A stretch of 64,000 nucleotides of DNA from an uncultured Fluviicola sp. (lineage in GTDB: Bacteria; Bacteroidota; Bacteroidia; Flavobacteriales; Crocinitomicaceae): assembly GCF_946478805.1 (NCBI RefSeq), contig NZ_CAMLDC010000001.1, forward strand, positions 124,001 to 188,000, read 5' to 3'. Numbering within the stretch: the stretch's first letter is position 1; the number at the start of each line of letters is the position of its first letter. The position numbers and the translations under genes are program-made. This document shows positions 9,066 to 19,300 of the stretch, piece by piece. The notes beneath the pieces were generated by a model that saw only the letters and a list, made by a program, of their open reading frames with translations, searched no databases and had not been told where the DNA came from.

Positions 9066-9638
9066 ATGTTGAACATCGTACTATTTGGCCCTCCCGGAGC
9101 AGGGAAAGGAACGCAATCGGAAAGATTAATCGGAAGATATAACCTGGCACATTTGTCAACGGGAGATATTTTCCGTGCAAACATTAAAGGCGAAACAGAA
9201 TTGGGTTTATTGGCCAAAAGTTATATGGACCAAGGAAACCTGGTGCCTGATGAGGTAACCATTAACATGCTGAAAAGTGAAGTGCTGAAGCATGAAAATG
9301 CTAAAGGTTTTATCTTTGACGGCTTCCCCAGAACCAATGCACAGGCACAAGCTTTGGATTCTTTCTTAAACTCGATCAATACCGAAATCACCATGATGAT
9401 CGGTTTGGAAGTAGCGGAAGATGAGTTGCGTGACCGTTTGAAGAAACGTGCTGAAGTGAGTGGAAGACCGGATGATGCAAACCCGGAAGTAATCCAAAAC
9501 CGGATCAATGTTTACAAGAATGAAACAGCTCCGGTAAAAGATTATTACGAAAAACAAGGTAAATACATTGCAGTTGATGGTATTGGAAGTATCGATGATA
9601 TTTCGGATAGACTCTATGCTGCAATAGACAATAATTAA
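9066..9638 (+). CDS. adk: Adenylate kinase (short-LID form)
   Basis: Adenylate kinase interconverts AMP, ATP and ADP. The P-loop GPPGAGKGTQSERL lies at residues 8-21, LSTGDIFR in the AMP-binding part at about 31-38, and DGFPRT at about 85-90. At 190 residues it is the short type: after KKRAEVSGRPDD the large zinc-finger-like LID insertion of the long type is missing. It follows hpt by 11 bases and is followed by a hairpin terminator, so hpt-adk may form a unit separate from obg. Confidence 0.95.
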   Translation: MLNIVLFGPPGAGKGTQSERLIGRYNLAHLSTGDIFRANIKGETELGLLAKSYMDQGNLVPDEVTINMLKSEVLKHENAKGFIFDGFPRTNAQAQALDSFLNSINTEITMMIGLEVAEDELRDRLKKRAEVSGRPDDANPEVIQNRINVYKNETAPVKDYYEKQGKYIAVDGIGSIDDISDRLYAAIDNN

Positions 9639-9660
9639 GTTAGAAATTGGCTTGGACGTT

Positions 9661-9687
9661 AACCGCATTCGAATAGAGTGCGGTTTT
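9661..9687 (+). terminator. Hairpin terminator after adk
   Basis: AACCGCA (9661-9667) pairs with TGCGGTT (9679-9685) across an 11-base loop, followed by a short T run. It lies 23 bases after the adk stop. Confidence 0.6.
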
Positions 9688-9737
9688 CAAGTCTAATAAG
9701 GTTTCAAATAAGTTCAAAAGTTTAAGTTTTCAAAAAT

Positions 9738-9752
9738 GTTCAACAGTTGAAC
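9738..9752. repeat. Inverted repeat upstream of obg
   Basis: GTTCAA and TTGAAC are separated by CAG in a region with several further partial GTTCAA copies (9711-9760). It could be an operator or a leader hairpin for obg. No function is known from the sequence. Confidence 0.3.
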
Positions 9753-9800
9753 GCTTTGAACCTTTTTAACCCTTTTGAGCATTCAATTAAAGGAAAAAGT

Positions 9801-10793
9801 ATGGCATCAGATAACTTTGTCGATTATGTAAAAATTCACTGTACTTCAGGAAATGGAGGCGGTGGGTCTGCGCATTTTCGACGTGAAAAGTATATTCCGC
9901 AGGGAGGACCGGATGGTGGAGATGGAGGACGCGGTGGTCATATTATTCTTCGCGGGAACAAGCAATTGTGGACTTTACTTCATTTGAAATTTCAGAAACA
10001 CATGAAGGCCGGACATGGTGAACATGGTTCGGGTCAGTTGCAAAAAGGATCCCAGGGTCAGGATAAATACATCGAAGTTCCTCTTGGAACCTTGGCGAAA
10101 GATGCCGAGACAGGAGAGGTACTTTTCGAAATCACGGAAGACGGGGAAGAGAAAATCCTGGTTCCCGGAGGTCGCGGTGGTTTAGGGAACGATCATTTCA
10201 AATCATCCACTTATCAGACACCTCGCTTTGCACAACCTGGCGAACCCGGAATAGAAAGCTGGATGGTCCTGGAAATGAAAATCCTGGCGGATATCGGTTT
10301 GGTTGGAAAACCGAATGCGGGAAAAAGCACCCTGCTTTCTGTACTGTCGTCGGCAAAGCCGGAAATCGGTGATTATCCGTTTACAACACTCCGTCCGAAT
10401 TTAGGAATTGTGAAATACCGCGATTATCGGTCATTCGTAATGGCGGATATTCCCGGAATCATCGAAGGAGCACATGAAGGAAAAGGTTTGGGCTTGCGGT
10501 TTTTACGTCACATCGAACGCAATTCCTGCTTGCTCTTTATGATCCCGGCAGATGCGGACGATATTCATGCAGAATACAAATTGCTTCTGAATGAATTAAA
10601 GCAATACAATCCGGAATTATTGCACAAGGAACGCTTGTTGGCAATTACCAAATCGGATATGCTGGACGATGAATTACGGGAAGCAATCAGTAAGGATTTA
10701 CCCAAAATACCTTATGTCTTCATATCATCCGTAGCTCAACAGGGCTTAACGGAATTGAAAGACATGATCTGGAAGCATCTGAACCATGTTTGA
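9801..10793 (+). CDS. obg: GTPase Obg/CgtA
   Basis: Obg is an essential GTPase that associates with the 50S subunit and links ribosome assembly to growth and stress. The ATG at 9801 gives 330 residues beginning [13 protein letters not shown]. The glycine-rich Obg fold (residues 1-158) includes [11 protein letters not shown]. The G domain follows with G1 [10 protein letters not shown]3 [14 protein letters not shown] and G4 TKSD. The C-terminal OCT domain found in Gram-positive Obg is absent. Upstream in-frame codons look non-coding and contain the 9738-9752 inverted repeat. Its stop overlaps the next gene by 8 bases. Confidence 0.95.
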   Translation: MASDNFVDYVKIHCTSGNGGGGSAHFRREKYIPQGGPDGGDGGRGGHIILRGNKQLWTLLHLKFQKHMKAGHGEHGSGQLQKGSQGQDKYIEVPLGTLAKDAETGEVLFEITEDGEEKILVPGGRGGLGNDHFKSSTYQTPRFAQPGEPGIESWMVLEMKILADIGLVGKPNAGKSTLLSVLSSAKPEIGDYPFTTLRPNLGIVKYRDYRSFVMADIPGIIEGAHEGKGLGLRFLRHIERNSCLLFMIPADADDIHAEYKLLLNELKQYNPELLHKERLLAITKSDMLDDELREAISKDLPKIPYVFISSVAQQGLTELKDMIWKHLNHV

Positions 10794-11376
10794 GTACCTG
10801 GAATCCATTGATAGAAGCATTGTTCTCGCAGTGAACGGTTGGAATACACCTTTCCTTGATCAATTTTTCTGGTACGTCACGCAGACGGCAACATGGATTC
10901 CACTTTACTTGCTCCTTATTTATTTTATCTGGAAAAATTACGGAACAAAAACAACCCTTCTATTCCTGGGCATGGCTTTGCTGATGGTTGCAATCGTTGA
11001 CAGTTCGACCAAATTCTTTTTCAAAGATACGGTCATGCGTTACCGTCCTTCTCACAATTTGTTGCTGGAAAAACACCTGCATTATTACATGGAAGACGGA
11101 CATACCTACCTTGGAGGTAAATACGGTTTCTTCTCCTCTCACGCTTCCAACAATGCCGCTGTTGCTTTGTTGGCTTGGTTTTTTCTGTATAAATTCTACC
11201 CGAACCTGAAATGGATCCTGATTTTCTGTGTGGCGTTGATCGGGCTGAGCAGGATCTATCTGACGATGCATTATTTATCGGATGTACTGTGCGGGATTGT
11301 TTGGGGAATTCTATGGGCTTTTGTATTTTGGAAGCTGTATCAACGGTTAAGTTCAAATAAACTGGCCTCAGAATGA
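10786..11376 (+). CDS. PAP2-family membrane phosphatase
   Basis: This is an integral membrane phosphatase of the type 2 phosphatidic acid phosphatase family. Such enzymes dephosphorylate undecaprenyl pyrophosphate, phosphatidic acid or lipid A. All three active-site motifs can be seen in 196 residues: [22 protein letters not shown] (in place of the usual PSGH) and [14 protein letters not shown]. About six hydrophobic helices are present. It overlaps obg by 8 bases and crcB by 4, so it is translated in an operon with both. The exact substrate cannot be told from the sequence. Confidence 0.9.
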   Translation: MFEYLESIDRSIVLAVNGWNTPFLDQFFWYVTQTATWIPLYLLLIYFIWKNYGTKTTLLFLGMALLMVAIVDSSTKFFFKDTVMRYRPSHNLLLEKHLHYYMEDGHTYLGGKYGFFSSHASNNAAVALLAWFFLYKFYPNLKWILIFCVALIGLSRIYLTMHYLSDVLCGIVWGILWAFVFWKLYQRLSSNKLASE

Positions 11377-11741
11377 ACGTAGTCTATGTTTTCTTGGGAG
11401 GAGGAATTGGCGCAATCTTACGTTTCGGATTGACTCGCCTCATTCAACAATTCCCAAAGTCTGTTTTTCCGGTTGCAACCCTGGCATCCAATCTTATCGC
11501 TTCTTTGTTGGTTGGGATCTTTCTTATCTTGATGATGAAAATGAAACCTGCCAATGCGGAATCCTTCCAGGCTTTTTGGATCGTCGGGATTTGTGGTGGA
11601 TTCAGTACGTTTTCCACTTTTGCCAGAGAGAACCTGGAACTGATGGAACGTGGACATGTATTGATTGCGATTTTGAACATCCTGATCTCGGTAAGTTTTT
11701 GTGTCGGGATGGTTTATCTGGGGAGAAAATTAGTTGGCTAA
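11373..11741 (+). CDS. crcB: Fluoride channel Fluc/CrcB
   Basis: Fluc channels export toxic fluoride as dual-topology dimers. The 122 residues form four membrane helices with family motifs GGGIGAILRFGLTRLI at the N-terminus, ASNLIASLLVG with the pore asparagine, and GICGGFSTFSTFARE, which contains the phenylalanine box and sodium-site glycines. It starts inside the PAP2 gene stop (ATGA overlap), ending the operon. No fluoride riboswitch is recognisable, as expected for a gene placed last in a housekeeping operon. Confidence 0.94.
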   Translation: MNVVYVFLGGGIGAILRFGLTRLIQQFPKSVFPVATLASNLIASLLVGIFLILMMKMKPANAESFQAFWIVGICGGFSTFSTFARENLELMERGHVLIAILNILISVSFCVGMVYLGRKLVG

Positions 11742-11783
11742 TATTTTTTACTAATCTGTTAATCATATAATTAGTTGCCAATC

Positions 11784-11820
11784 TGTTCGCATCTTTGCGA
11801 ACAAGCGAATTCGCGAATTC
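11784..11820. repeat. Two adjacent palindromes between convergent genes
   Basis: TGTTCGCA (11784-11791) pairs with TGCGAACA (11796-11803) across a four-base loop. A second perfect 14-base palindrome, GAATTCGCGAATTC, follows at 11807-11820. They lie between the convergent ends of crcB and the phosphatase gene. They may terminate transcription from both sides, although no strong T run follows. Confidence 0.45.
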
Positions 11821-11886
11821 TCAAATTTTGGGATCTCTTTTATCTTTGGAAAAGAATCGTTCGGTACTTCTTTCTTCTACAGAAAG

Positions 11887-13836
11887 CTACAATTCGATCC
11901 CGAACACACAAATATCATCCACCTGTTCCAGATTCAATTTCCATTTGGTAAATGTTTCTCTCAAAAGGACAGCTTGCTCTTTTTCCGATTTCTTACTTGT
12001 GCTCAAAAGTAATTCCTTGAGTTTTCGGTATTTGAATTTTTTACCTTTTTCTCCTCCAAACTGATCCGCATAGCCATCCGTAAACAGGTAAAGCCAATCA
12101 CCGGTCTGGTAAGGTAATTCGTGAGTTTGAAATGTATTGGTCCTGATCCCATTTCCAACGGGCATTTTGTCATAAGTCAGTTCGATTACTTCTTCATCCC
12201 GGACAATCACAGGACCGTTGTTTGCTCCTGCATAACGAATTTCCCGGCTTACCAGATTCATGGAAAGAATAATCCCATCCATTCCATCGAAATGCTTATC
12301 CTGATCAAGGTTCTCAATCAGGCGGTTCCGTACAAAATCAAGGATTTTCCCAGGTTCTGTAAGCTGTTTTTCCGCAATAGCCTCCGTTAGAAAATTGATA
12401 TTCAACAAGCTCATGAACGCTCCCGGAACCCCATGGCCTGTGCAATCACAAACTGCAAGGAAGAAATGTGATTTAGTTCTTATTGCCCAGTAAAAATCAC
12501 CTGAAACGATATCTTTCGGTAGAAAGAGAACAAAGTATTTATTCAGATTGGTCTGCAATAAATGGTCATTTGCCAGGAGTGTATATTGAATGCGTTTTGC
12601 GTAATTGATACTGCTCAGAATTTCTTGCTGTTTTTCTTCAATGATCCTGTTTTTTAAAGTCAGTAATTGATAAGTTTTGTGTTTTCTTCTGTTTGATCTC
12701 CACAACACGATACCAATTGCAATGAATAGAATTCCTGAAAATGCAAACGCCCAGATCAAAGATTGTTTTCGTTGAAGTTCGCTTTCGTTAAGAGCATTTG
12801 TTTTGCTTAACAGTTGAATTTCAGCATCTTTTTTTTCCGTTTTGTATTCCTCTTCAATCGCTACTAATTGCTGATTGCTGGCCTCATTGAAAACCCGATC
12901 TTTGTAACGCAAATGCATTTTCAAAGCACCTAGTGATTCTTCATATTGCTGGTTTTTCTCATAGGCTTTGGATAGCAATTTACAAAGATCCGAAATGTTG
13001 TGATCTGCTTTATCCAGCATTGCAAGATCAAGAGCAGTCTTATAGGCCAAAATAGCTTCGCTGTATTTTTTCCTTTCCATTAACTGATCCCCAACTTCCA
13101 TGTGGTATCCCAGTTTAGCGTAATTATTATTACTCAGCTGTATATTCTTTTGAGCCTCTCCGAGCATTTTTTCGGCCTTGTCATATTGTTTTAATTTACG
13201 GTAATTGGTTGCGATGTTTACACGTATAATCCCGCTGGCAAGATTGTTATTGATGGAGTCAAATTGTTTTAGAGCCTTAAAATTCCATTTGTTGGAAGCC
13301 CGGTAATCGAAAACACTGGTATAATAGTTGCCTAGTCCGGTAGCACCGACTGCCGTGGTCATGGGGTTCTTAATCTTGACTCCGATCTCGTAACATTTCC
13401 GGAAACTTTCCTCTTGCTTTTTTGAAACTTTTAAACCGAGGTAGGTATTTCCCATCAAACTGTAAGTACTGCCTAATAAATGATTAAGAGGAATGTGTCT
13501 GAGCCGTTTTTCAGCAATGATCTCATACTTCAATGCCGGCGAATATCTGCCTATCCCATTGAATTTGTTGCCAATAAAAATAGCAGTTTCAGCAACTTTT
13601 TCGTGGTTGTCGGTCGGAGCGATAAGGACATAAAGTCTTTCTGCTTTGGAGATCAGTGAATCTGCCTGGTCGGGATCCGATTTGAGTTTTTTCAGATAGG
13701 AATTTACCAGGTTTGTGTCTGTTGGAGTTTGTTTGATTTTCCCAAGTAAATCCTGGTAATCCGAAGATTGTGAAAAACCGGTTCCGCTGACCCAAATAAT
13801 TAGTATTCCAAGTGATAATAGTCTCAAGTCATTCAA
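11887..13836 (-). CDS. TPR / SpoIIE-type PP2C phosphatase
   Basis: This is a membrane-anchored serine/threonine phosphatase with a TPR sensor. Order in 649 residues: signal peptide (1-22), TPR-like helical repeats (about 25-310), a coiled coil (about 315-355), one membrane helix (about 357-380, SLIWAFAFSGILFIAIGIVL), then a SpoIIE domain (about 430-649) with GDFYWAIRTK and VCDCTGHGVPGAFM. Like the other SpoIIE gene in this window it has no ATG; TTG at 13836 (or TTG at 13827) is the likely start. The linker SSINYAKRIQYTLL is shared almost exactly with the 2.9-7.2 kb protein, so the output modules are paralogous. Confidence 0.87.
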   Translation of the reverse strand: MNDLRLLSLGILIIWVSGTGFSQSSDYQDLLGKIKQTPTDTNLVNSYLKKLKSDPDQADSLISKAERLYVLIAPTDNHEKVAETAIFIGNKFNGIGRYSPALKYEIIAEKRLRHIPLNHLLGSTYSLMGNTYLGLKVSKKQEESFRKCYEIGVKIKNPMTTAVGATGLGNYYTSVFDYRASNKWNFKALKQFDSINNNLASGIIRVNIATNYRKLKQYDKAEKMLGEAQKNIQLSNNNYAKLGYHMEVGDQLMERKKYSEAILAYKTALDLAMLDKADHNISDLCKLLSKAYEKNQQYEESLGALKMHLRYKDRVFNEASNQQLVAIEEEYKTEKKDAEIQLLSKTNALNESELQRKQSLIWAFAFSGILFIAIGIVLWRSNRRKHKTYQLLTLKNRIIEEKQQEILSSINYAKRIQYTLLANDHLLQTNLNKYFVLFLPKDIVSGDFYWAIRTKSHFFLAVCDCTGHGVPGAFMSLLNINFLTEAIAEKQLTEPGKILDFVRNRLIENLDQDKHFDGMDGIILSMNLVSREIRYAGANNGPVIVRDEEVIELTYDKMPVGNGIRTNTFQTHELPYQTGDWLYLFTDGYADQFGGEKGKKFKYRKLKELLLSTSKKSEKEQAVLLRETFTKWKLNLEQVDDICVFGIEL

Positions 13837-13871
13837 ATTCGATCTTAAGTAAAGATAGCATTTCTATCCAA

Positions 13872-15194
13872 TTATGCAATAGGAATCAATCTCTTGATGC
13901 GTTCCTCCAATTCGGCGCGTTTCTCTACAAATTTCGACAAGTCCACAGATCTCATTTTTCGTTTGATCCGGATTTCCTTGAATTGATTTGCATATTCATA
14001 GCTTAGGCGCCATAAGACGGGAACGATGAAATAATATAAAATACCCAAAGACCAATGAGGAAGGTACCATTTGGTGACCAGGATAATAATTGGAATATTA
14101 TAGATCGAACCAATGATCTTGGCCATCATCATTTTCACAGAACCCCAAAAAACGGTGCGTTTCATGATTGTTTCAGTTACTTTTTTGGAGATGATATAAG
14201 GAATGAAACCATGAATGAATCCGGCAATTGCAAACGGCCACATCAGGATCAGGTAAAGCCAGTTGTTCAAAGTACTCACTAATTCCGGTTCTTTCTTGGC
14301 AATTACAAAACGATCCTGAATTTTCATTCGTTTTTCCAAGTTGAAATACGCATCCAAATCCTTTTGAAGTGCCAGGATTTCCGTGCTTTCATCCGTCACA
14401 TTCTGATTGATCCAGGTAGCCAGTTCTTTCGAATAATTCCAACGTTTCAACAAGGGAATGTGATCGTCGTGGTTTAAATTATTATACCCTTTTCTGGTGA
14501 TCTGCATGATTCCTTCCAACAAAGAATAACGTGCAGGTTTCGCTACATAAATAATGCAATCCTGCATGTTTTTTTCAATGATTCGGGTAACTTCATTAAT
14601 AACCTTACTCGGATTTTGGAGATAAGTTTCCTTGTAATCGTTCAGACAGATTTTCGGCCCATTGTCCAAAACGAATTCGGATCCCATCGCATTTCGATCT
14701 GTGTAACTGATTCCAATTCCGGAAATGTAGATATTCTTGCTCCAGTTGATAGATTCCAGGGCTCCGAATCCCATTCGGATAGGTCCTTTCTTAACCGATT
14801 TTAATCCCCTGATAGGTTTATCATCCGTGAATCCTTCACCAAATATCAAAATGTTCCTTCCTTTTCTAAGAGAGGAGTTGACTTTGTTGAAGACATCGGT
14901 ATTTTTTCCTTTGGTATCTGTTCCGTCCTGTTGGCGAAAGATCGGCAACATATGAGCTGACCAAAGAATGGGTTTTAACCACCAGACAAATACATCCGAA
15001 CGCGTCATAAAGTGCACGATCGGTCGGTTCAATGAACCGATCAGGATCGGATCCATGAAAGAATTCGGATGATTACTTACGTAAATCGTGCTTCCAAATA
15101 GTTCTTTGTGTTTGTTTAATACAAGAAATCGTTTGTAAAAGAGTCTGAATGAAATATTTAAAGATAGCTTGAGCAATAAATAAAACGGACGCAT
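13872..15194 (-). CDS. PlsC-type acyltransferase family protein
   Basis: This is probably a membrane-bound glycerophosphate or lysophospholipid acyltransferase. The acyltransferase block lies at residues 30-210, with the NHPNSFMDP motif at about 41-49. That reads H-x5-D where classical PlsC has H-x4-D, a spacing I recall in related Bacteroidota proteins. GEGFTDDKP supplies the second conserved block. The C-terminal 160 residues contain two or three membrane helices and a basic tail, making 440 residues, longer than PlsC. A TAnnTTTG box lies at 15213-15220. The substrate is not determinable here. Confidence 0.8.
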   Translation of the reverse strand: MRPFYLLLKLSLNISFRLFYKRFLVLNKHKELFGSTIYVSNHPNSFMDPILIGSLNRPIVHFMTRSDVFVWWLKPILWSAHMLPIFRQQDGTDTKGKNTDVFNKVNSSLRKGRNILIFGEGFTDDKPIRGLKSVKKGPIRMGFGALESINWSKNIYISGIGISYTDRNAMGSEFVLDNGPKICLNDYKETYLQNPSKVINEVTRIIEKNMQDCIIYVAKPARYSLLEGIMQITRKGYNNLNHDDHIPLLKRWNYSKELATWINQNVTDESTEILALQKDLDAYFNLEKRMKIQDRFVIAKKEPELVSTLNNWLYLILMWPFAIAGFIHGFIPYIISKKVTETIMKRTVFWGSVKMMMAKIIGSIYNIPIIILVTKWYLPHWSLGILYYFIVPVLWRLSYEYANQFKEIRIKRKMRSVDLSKFVEKRAELEERIKRLIPIA

Positions 15195-15212
15195 AGTATG
15201 TGTACTTTTTTA

Positions 15213-15220
15213 CAAAATTA
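15213..15220 (-). promoter_or_regulatory. -7 promoter box of the acyltransferase gene
   Basis: TAATTTTG on the minus strand matches TAnnTTTG and ends 18 bases before the ATG at 15194. Confidence 0.5.
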
Positions 15221-15241
15221 GCAATACTTGAAAATTAGCAT

Positions 15242-16303
15242 TTATTCTTCGGGTTTTGTTTCTTCAGGTTTCGTTTCTTCCGGTGTTGGTTCTACCTTTT
15301 CATCCTGCTTAAATTCCTTATTCATATTTCTTTTATGACCGAAAATGAAGCCCAATCGCACTTCATGGGAAGTATTTCCAAATTTTTGGGTGACTCCGGT
15401 TCCGAATTCGAATGAATAGGAAACGTTGAAGTGTGCAAGCAAGTTGATCCCGAAACCTACTCCGATGGAAGATTGTCTTCTATAAGAAAGGCTCACCCAG
15501 CCCATTCGCATGTAATGTAAACGCATGGCTATGTCGTAACTGATGGGAGCATGCTTCACTGATCTGAACTGAACGATCGGTTCCAAACCGTAGTTTTTCC
15601 CTAGGTCAAAGCGGTAACTTGCCAAGGCGAAAAGATGCGGTTGGAAGGTACTTGCTGTCGTTACATCACTCAAACGCATTTTGTTGTTAAACACCTGGCT
15701 TCCGCTGACACTGACCAGTAAACGGTCGTTATAAACAACCAAACCCGCCTGCGCATCCAGGTAGTTTTGGGAAGCTGAAATCCCGATGTAATTCGCATAA
15801 GCTTTGTCATTGGCTGTTCCAAGGGTAACTTTTGAATTGTCAATCCCAAAATTCGACCAACCCACACCGAGTCCGATACCGGCATTCAGTTTTTGGGACA
15901 AAGGAATGTGCACTCCGAGATTTGCTTTCACACTTGTTCGTGTAAACGGTCCGATGATGTCATTGATAAATGTCAAACCTGCTACTTGTTTGTATGAAAC
16001 TGTCCTTTGAGGTGTACTGTAAAAAGTTTGTCCGAGTGAAGACAGTTCATTCAACAATGCTTTTGATTTGCGCTTCTTAAATCGAACCATACTTTGTATA
16101 CCTGCAAAAGTGGTCATTGGTCTTCCGTCGACGCCCGCATACTGTAAGCGATTTCCGAGAACAACTTCAGCAACATTCATCATGCCGCCTGCAGCAGGAT
16201 TCACTAAAAAAGGGGAAGAAGCAGTTTGCGTAAATTGGATATCTTGTTGACCGAATGCTAATCCTACAACTGAAATAAATGCGATGACTAATAATTTTTT
16301 CAT
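15242..16303 (-). CDS. PorP/SprF family outer-membrane protein
   Basis: PorP/SprF proteins are outer-membrane barrels that help attach or retain T9SS type B cargo at the surface. A signal peptide (1-18, ending AFG) precedes QDIQFTQTASSPFLVNPAAGG, typical of the family start. Alternating beta strands continue to about residue 325. The last about 27 residues form an acidic proline-rich tail with repeats of PEETK, an unusual addition beyond the barrel. The gene starts 12 bases after the HYR-repeat type B protein gene, so the two form a cargo-partner pair. Confidence 0.88.
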   Translation of the reverse strand: MKKLLVIAFISVVGLAFGQQDIQFTQTASSPFLVNPAAGGMMNVAEVVLGNRLQYAGVDGRPMTTFAGIQSMVRFKKRKSKALLNELSSLGQTFYSTPQRTVSYKQVAGLTFINDIIGPFTRTSVKANLGVHIPLSQKLNAGIGLGVGWSNFGIDNSKVTLGTANDKAYANYIGISASQNYLDAQAGLVVYNDRLLVSVSGSQVFNNKMRLSDVTTASTFQPHLFALASYRFDLGKNYGLEPIVQFRSVKHAPISYDIAMRLHYMRMGWVSLSYRRQSSIGVGFGINLLAHFNVSYSFEFGTGVTQKFGNTSHEVRLGFIFGHKRNMNKEFKQDEKVEPTPEETKPEETKPEE

Positions 16304-16315
16304 GATTGTTGGAGA

Positions 16316-19300
16316 TTAACGAATAATACTGATTGATCCTTTGATTGTCTTGAAATCACCATTAGGTGAAACAATTTCATAGAAATAAGTTCCCGTTGGG
16401 AGATCACCTCCTTTGAATGTTCCGTCCCAAGGTTCGGCATATCCCGTAGATTCAAAAACCCTGGAACCCCAGCGATTAATGATCATGACCTTACAATCCG
16501 GAGAGGTTTCATGAAGATTCGGAATGATAAACTGGTCGTTATCCCCGTCGTGATTAGGCGTAAACACCGTTGGTACGTCGAAGGTATTTTCGCCACATGC
16601 ATCCAAGTGAATACGTAAGGTATCCCTGGTAGGTCCACAGAAATCGTGCGTATGCATGTAAAGAAGAACCAGATCGCCAAGTGCTGCACCGGTCAACTCC
16701 GTGTTCGGATTGTATTTATTTGTTAAGGTACCGGAACCTGAAAGTTCGATCCAATAGGTTGCCTGATCGTTACCCGGTTGATTTCCATGTAAGGAGATCG
16801 GAAGTTGGTCCAAACAAAGTGTCGTATCATTCGTAAGAACATGAGCTGTTACCGGAGCATAAATGATACTGCTGTCTACCGTACTTGGGCAGCCATTTAT
16901 AGAAATGGTCCAATACAAGGTGTGATATCCGTCCGGAATGGAAAGGACAGTTGCTACCGGAGCATGAATGTTATTGAAAGTGATTCCGGCGTCACTTGTC
17001 CAGGTTCCCTGACCGATTAGCGGCGTATTTGCTTGAATGATAAAGCTGGTGGTTGCACAAGCATACATGGAATCCTGCAAAACCGCCTGGGAAGGTGGCA
17101 TGTTCACTACAATTTGTACGGTATCTCTTCTTGAACCGCATGTTGGGGAAGTGACAACCCATTCAATGGTGTTTGAGCCCGGAGAAAGATTTTGGACGGT
17201 TGTCTGAAGTGCATTTGCATTTGTAAGTGTTCCTGTTCCCGTCAGGACATTCCAGGAGCCGGTTCCTGATTGGATTGCCTGTGCCTGGATATTTGTCGTA
17301 TAAGTGTCGCAAAGATAAATCTGGCTGTTCGGGATAAATGCGGTGTCCGGATAAAGAAGGACCTGAACCGTGAACGAACAGGAATTGGTGTTCCCGGAAG
17401 AATCTTCGATCTGGTAAGTTTGAGTAGTTGTTCCGATCGGGAAGATATCTCCTGATGAAAGACCTGATAAATCGGTTTGGGAAATCGTGAAATAACAGTT
17501 GTCTGATCCGGTCGGATTGGAATAAGTCACAAGTGGGTTACAAGTTGAAATATTCCCGGGGCATGTAATATTTGGGGCTTGGTTTTCAATAATGGTGAAA
17601 GTCGTATTGCAAGATGATGTATTTCCGGCCAGATCCGTTACCGTAATAGTTACAATATGAGTCCCTGAAATCAGGTTTGTTCCGGGAGCGGGTTGTTGTG
17701 TTAAAGAGTATCCAGTGCAGTTATCGGTTACGGTTGCAAGCGAAGTCAAGTTGGGAATAAGTGCATAACAAGCAACACCATTATTCAATGTTTGTCCGGA
17801 AGGACAGGTAATCGTCGGATTAATAGACTCGATTGGAACCGCTTGTGTCAGACATGTTCCGATATTTCCTGAAGTGTCCGTATAAGAAATCACAATTCCA
17901 ACAGGATTTGTAATTACGGTTCCTGGAAGTGGATTTTGGGAAAAAGTAAGCAGGTTGGAAGGAGTGCAATTGTCGACAGCGCTGTGCGTTCCCAGTAGGT
18001 TTGGAACCGTCATGGAACAAGTTCCTGAAACAGCAAGACTGGTGTCACTTAGACAGGTAACAACAGGTGCAAGTGTGTCAATGGCGACAACAAAAATGGA
18101 ACAACTTCCAATGTTTCCGTTTAAATCGACCGCAGTCATCAGAACTGTAATCGAATCTGCAAAGATCAGGTTGACCGGTTTATTTTGTGCAAATACCAAT
18201 TGACCGCTTGCAGTACAGTTATCAGTTGCAGATACCAGGGGAACCAGATTTCCAAGTACTGCCAAACATTGATTATTTACCGGAACTGTGATTGTTGCCG
18301 GACAATTGATGATTGGCAATGTTCCATCCTGCACTGTCAGGTTGAATTGACAAACTTGTGCATTTCCATCCTGGTCAATTGCTTGAATTGTAATGGGATG
18401 AACTCCGGTTGGCAGAGAGTTTCCGACAGCCGGGCTCTGGTTCAATAAGAATACGGTTGAACAATTATCCGTAACGGTTGCCTGAGAGGTAAAGCTTGCA
18501 ATATCATAGGTACAACCGTTATTTGTTGATACCGTTTGGTTAGCCGGACATGTGATCGCCGGTGAAATGGTGTCAAACAGCAACACGTGAGTGAAACAAC
18601 CACCTACATTTCCAGCCAAATCAGTAACGGTAACAAAGACATTTTGGGTTGCTGTCATAACACTTCCGGCTGCCGGAGTCTGGTTAAAGATCAAAGAAGT
18701 TGCCGGAGTACAAAATTCATCCACTGTAACCGTCGGGACAATATTGGGAACAATTGCCGTACAAGAAGCGGAAGCGTAAACCGAATCCAAAGCCAGACAA
18801 GTAGCTTTTGGCGCAACAGTATCGATTACTGTCAATGTAAAGTTACAACTTGCCATATTTCCGGATGGATCCGAAGCTTGCAGGGTAATCAGTGTATTTG
18901 AACCTACAGTTGTTCCAATAGCAGGTGATTGAACAGTTGAAACGATTCCACAAGCATCATTCACAGTTGCCAAAGCCGCATAATCAATCAGTGTAAAGTC
19001 GCAAAACTGGTCCGAATAAACAGCACCTGGTGATGGACACGTAATAGTTGGTGGAGTTACATCGCTGGAAATTCCCTGGATTCTGAAATTGTCTATTGCA
19101 GGAGCTTTGTTCCCGATATTCGAATTATTGTAAGTGAAACGGAAACCAATCCAGAAAATGGTGTTATCGAAACTTCCCGGAAGTAATTGACTGAATCCGG
19201 AATAAGTTGCATTTGCAACCAATTGGGTCGAAACAGGTGTCCAGGTTGCCCCCGAATTGGTACTGCAAACCAGTTCCAGGTAATCCAATCCGCTTTCGCC

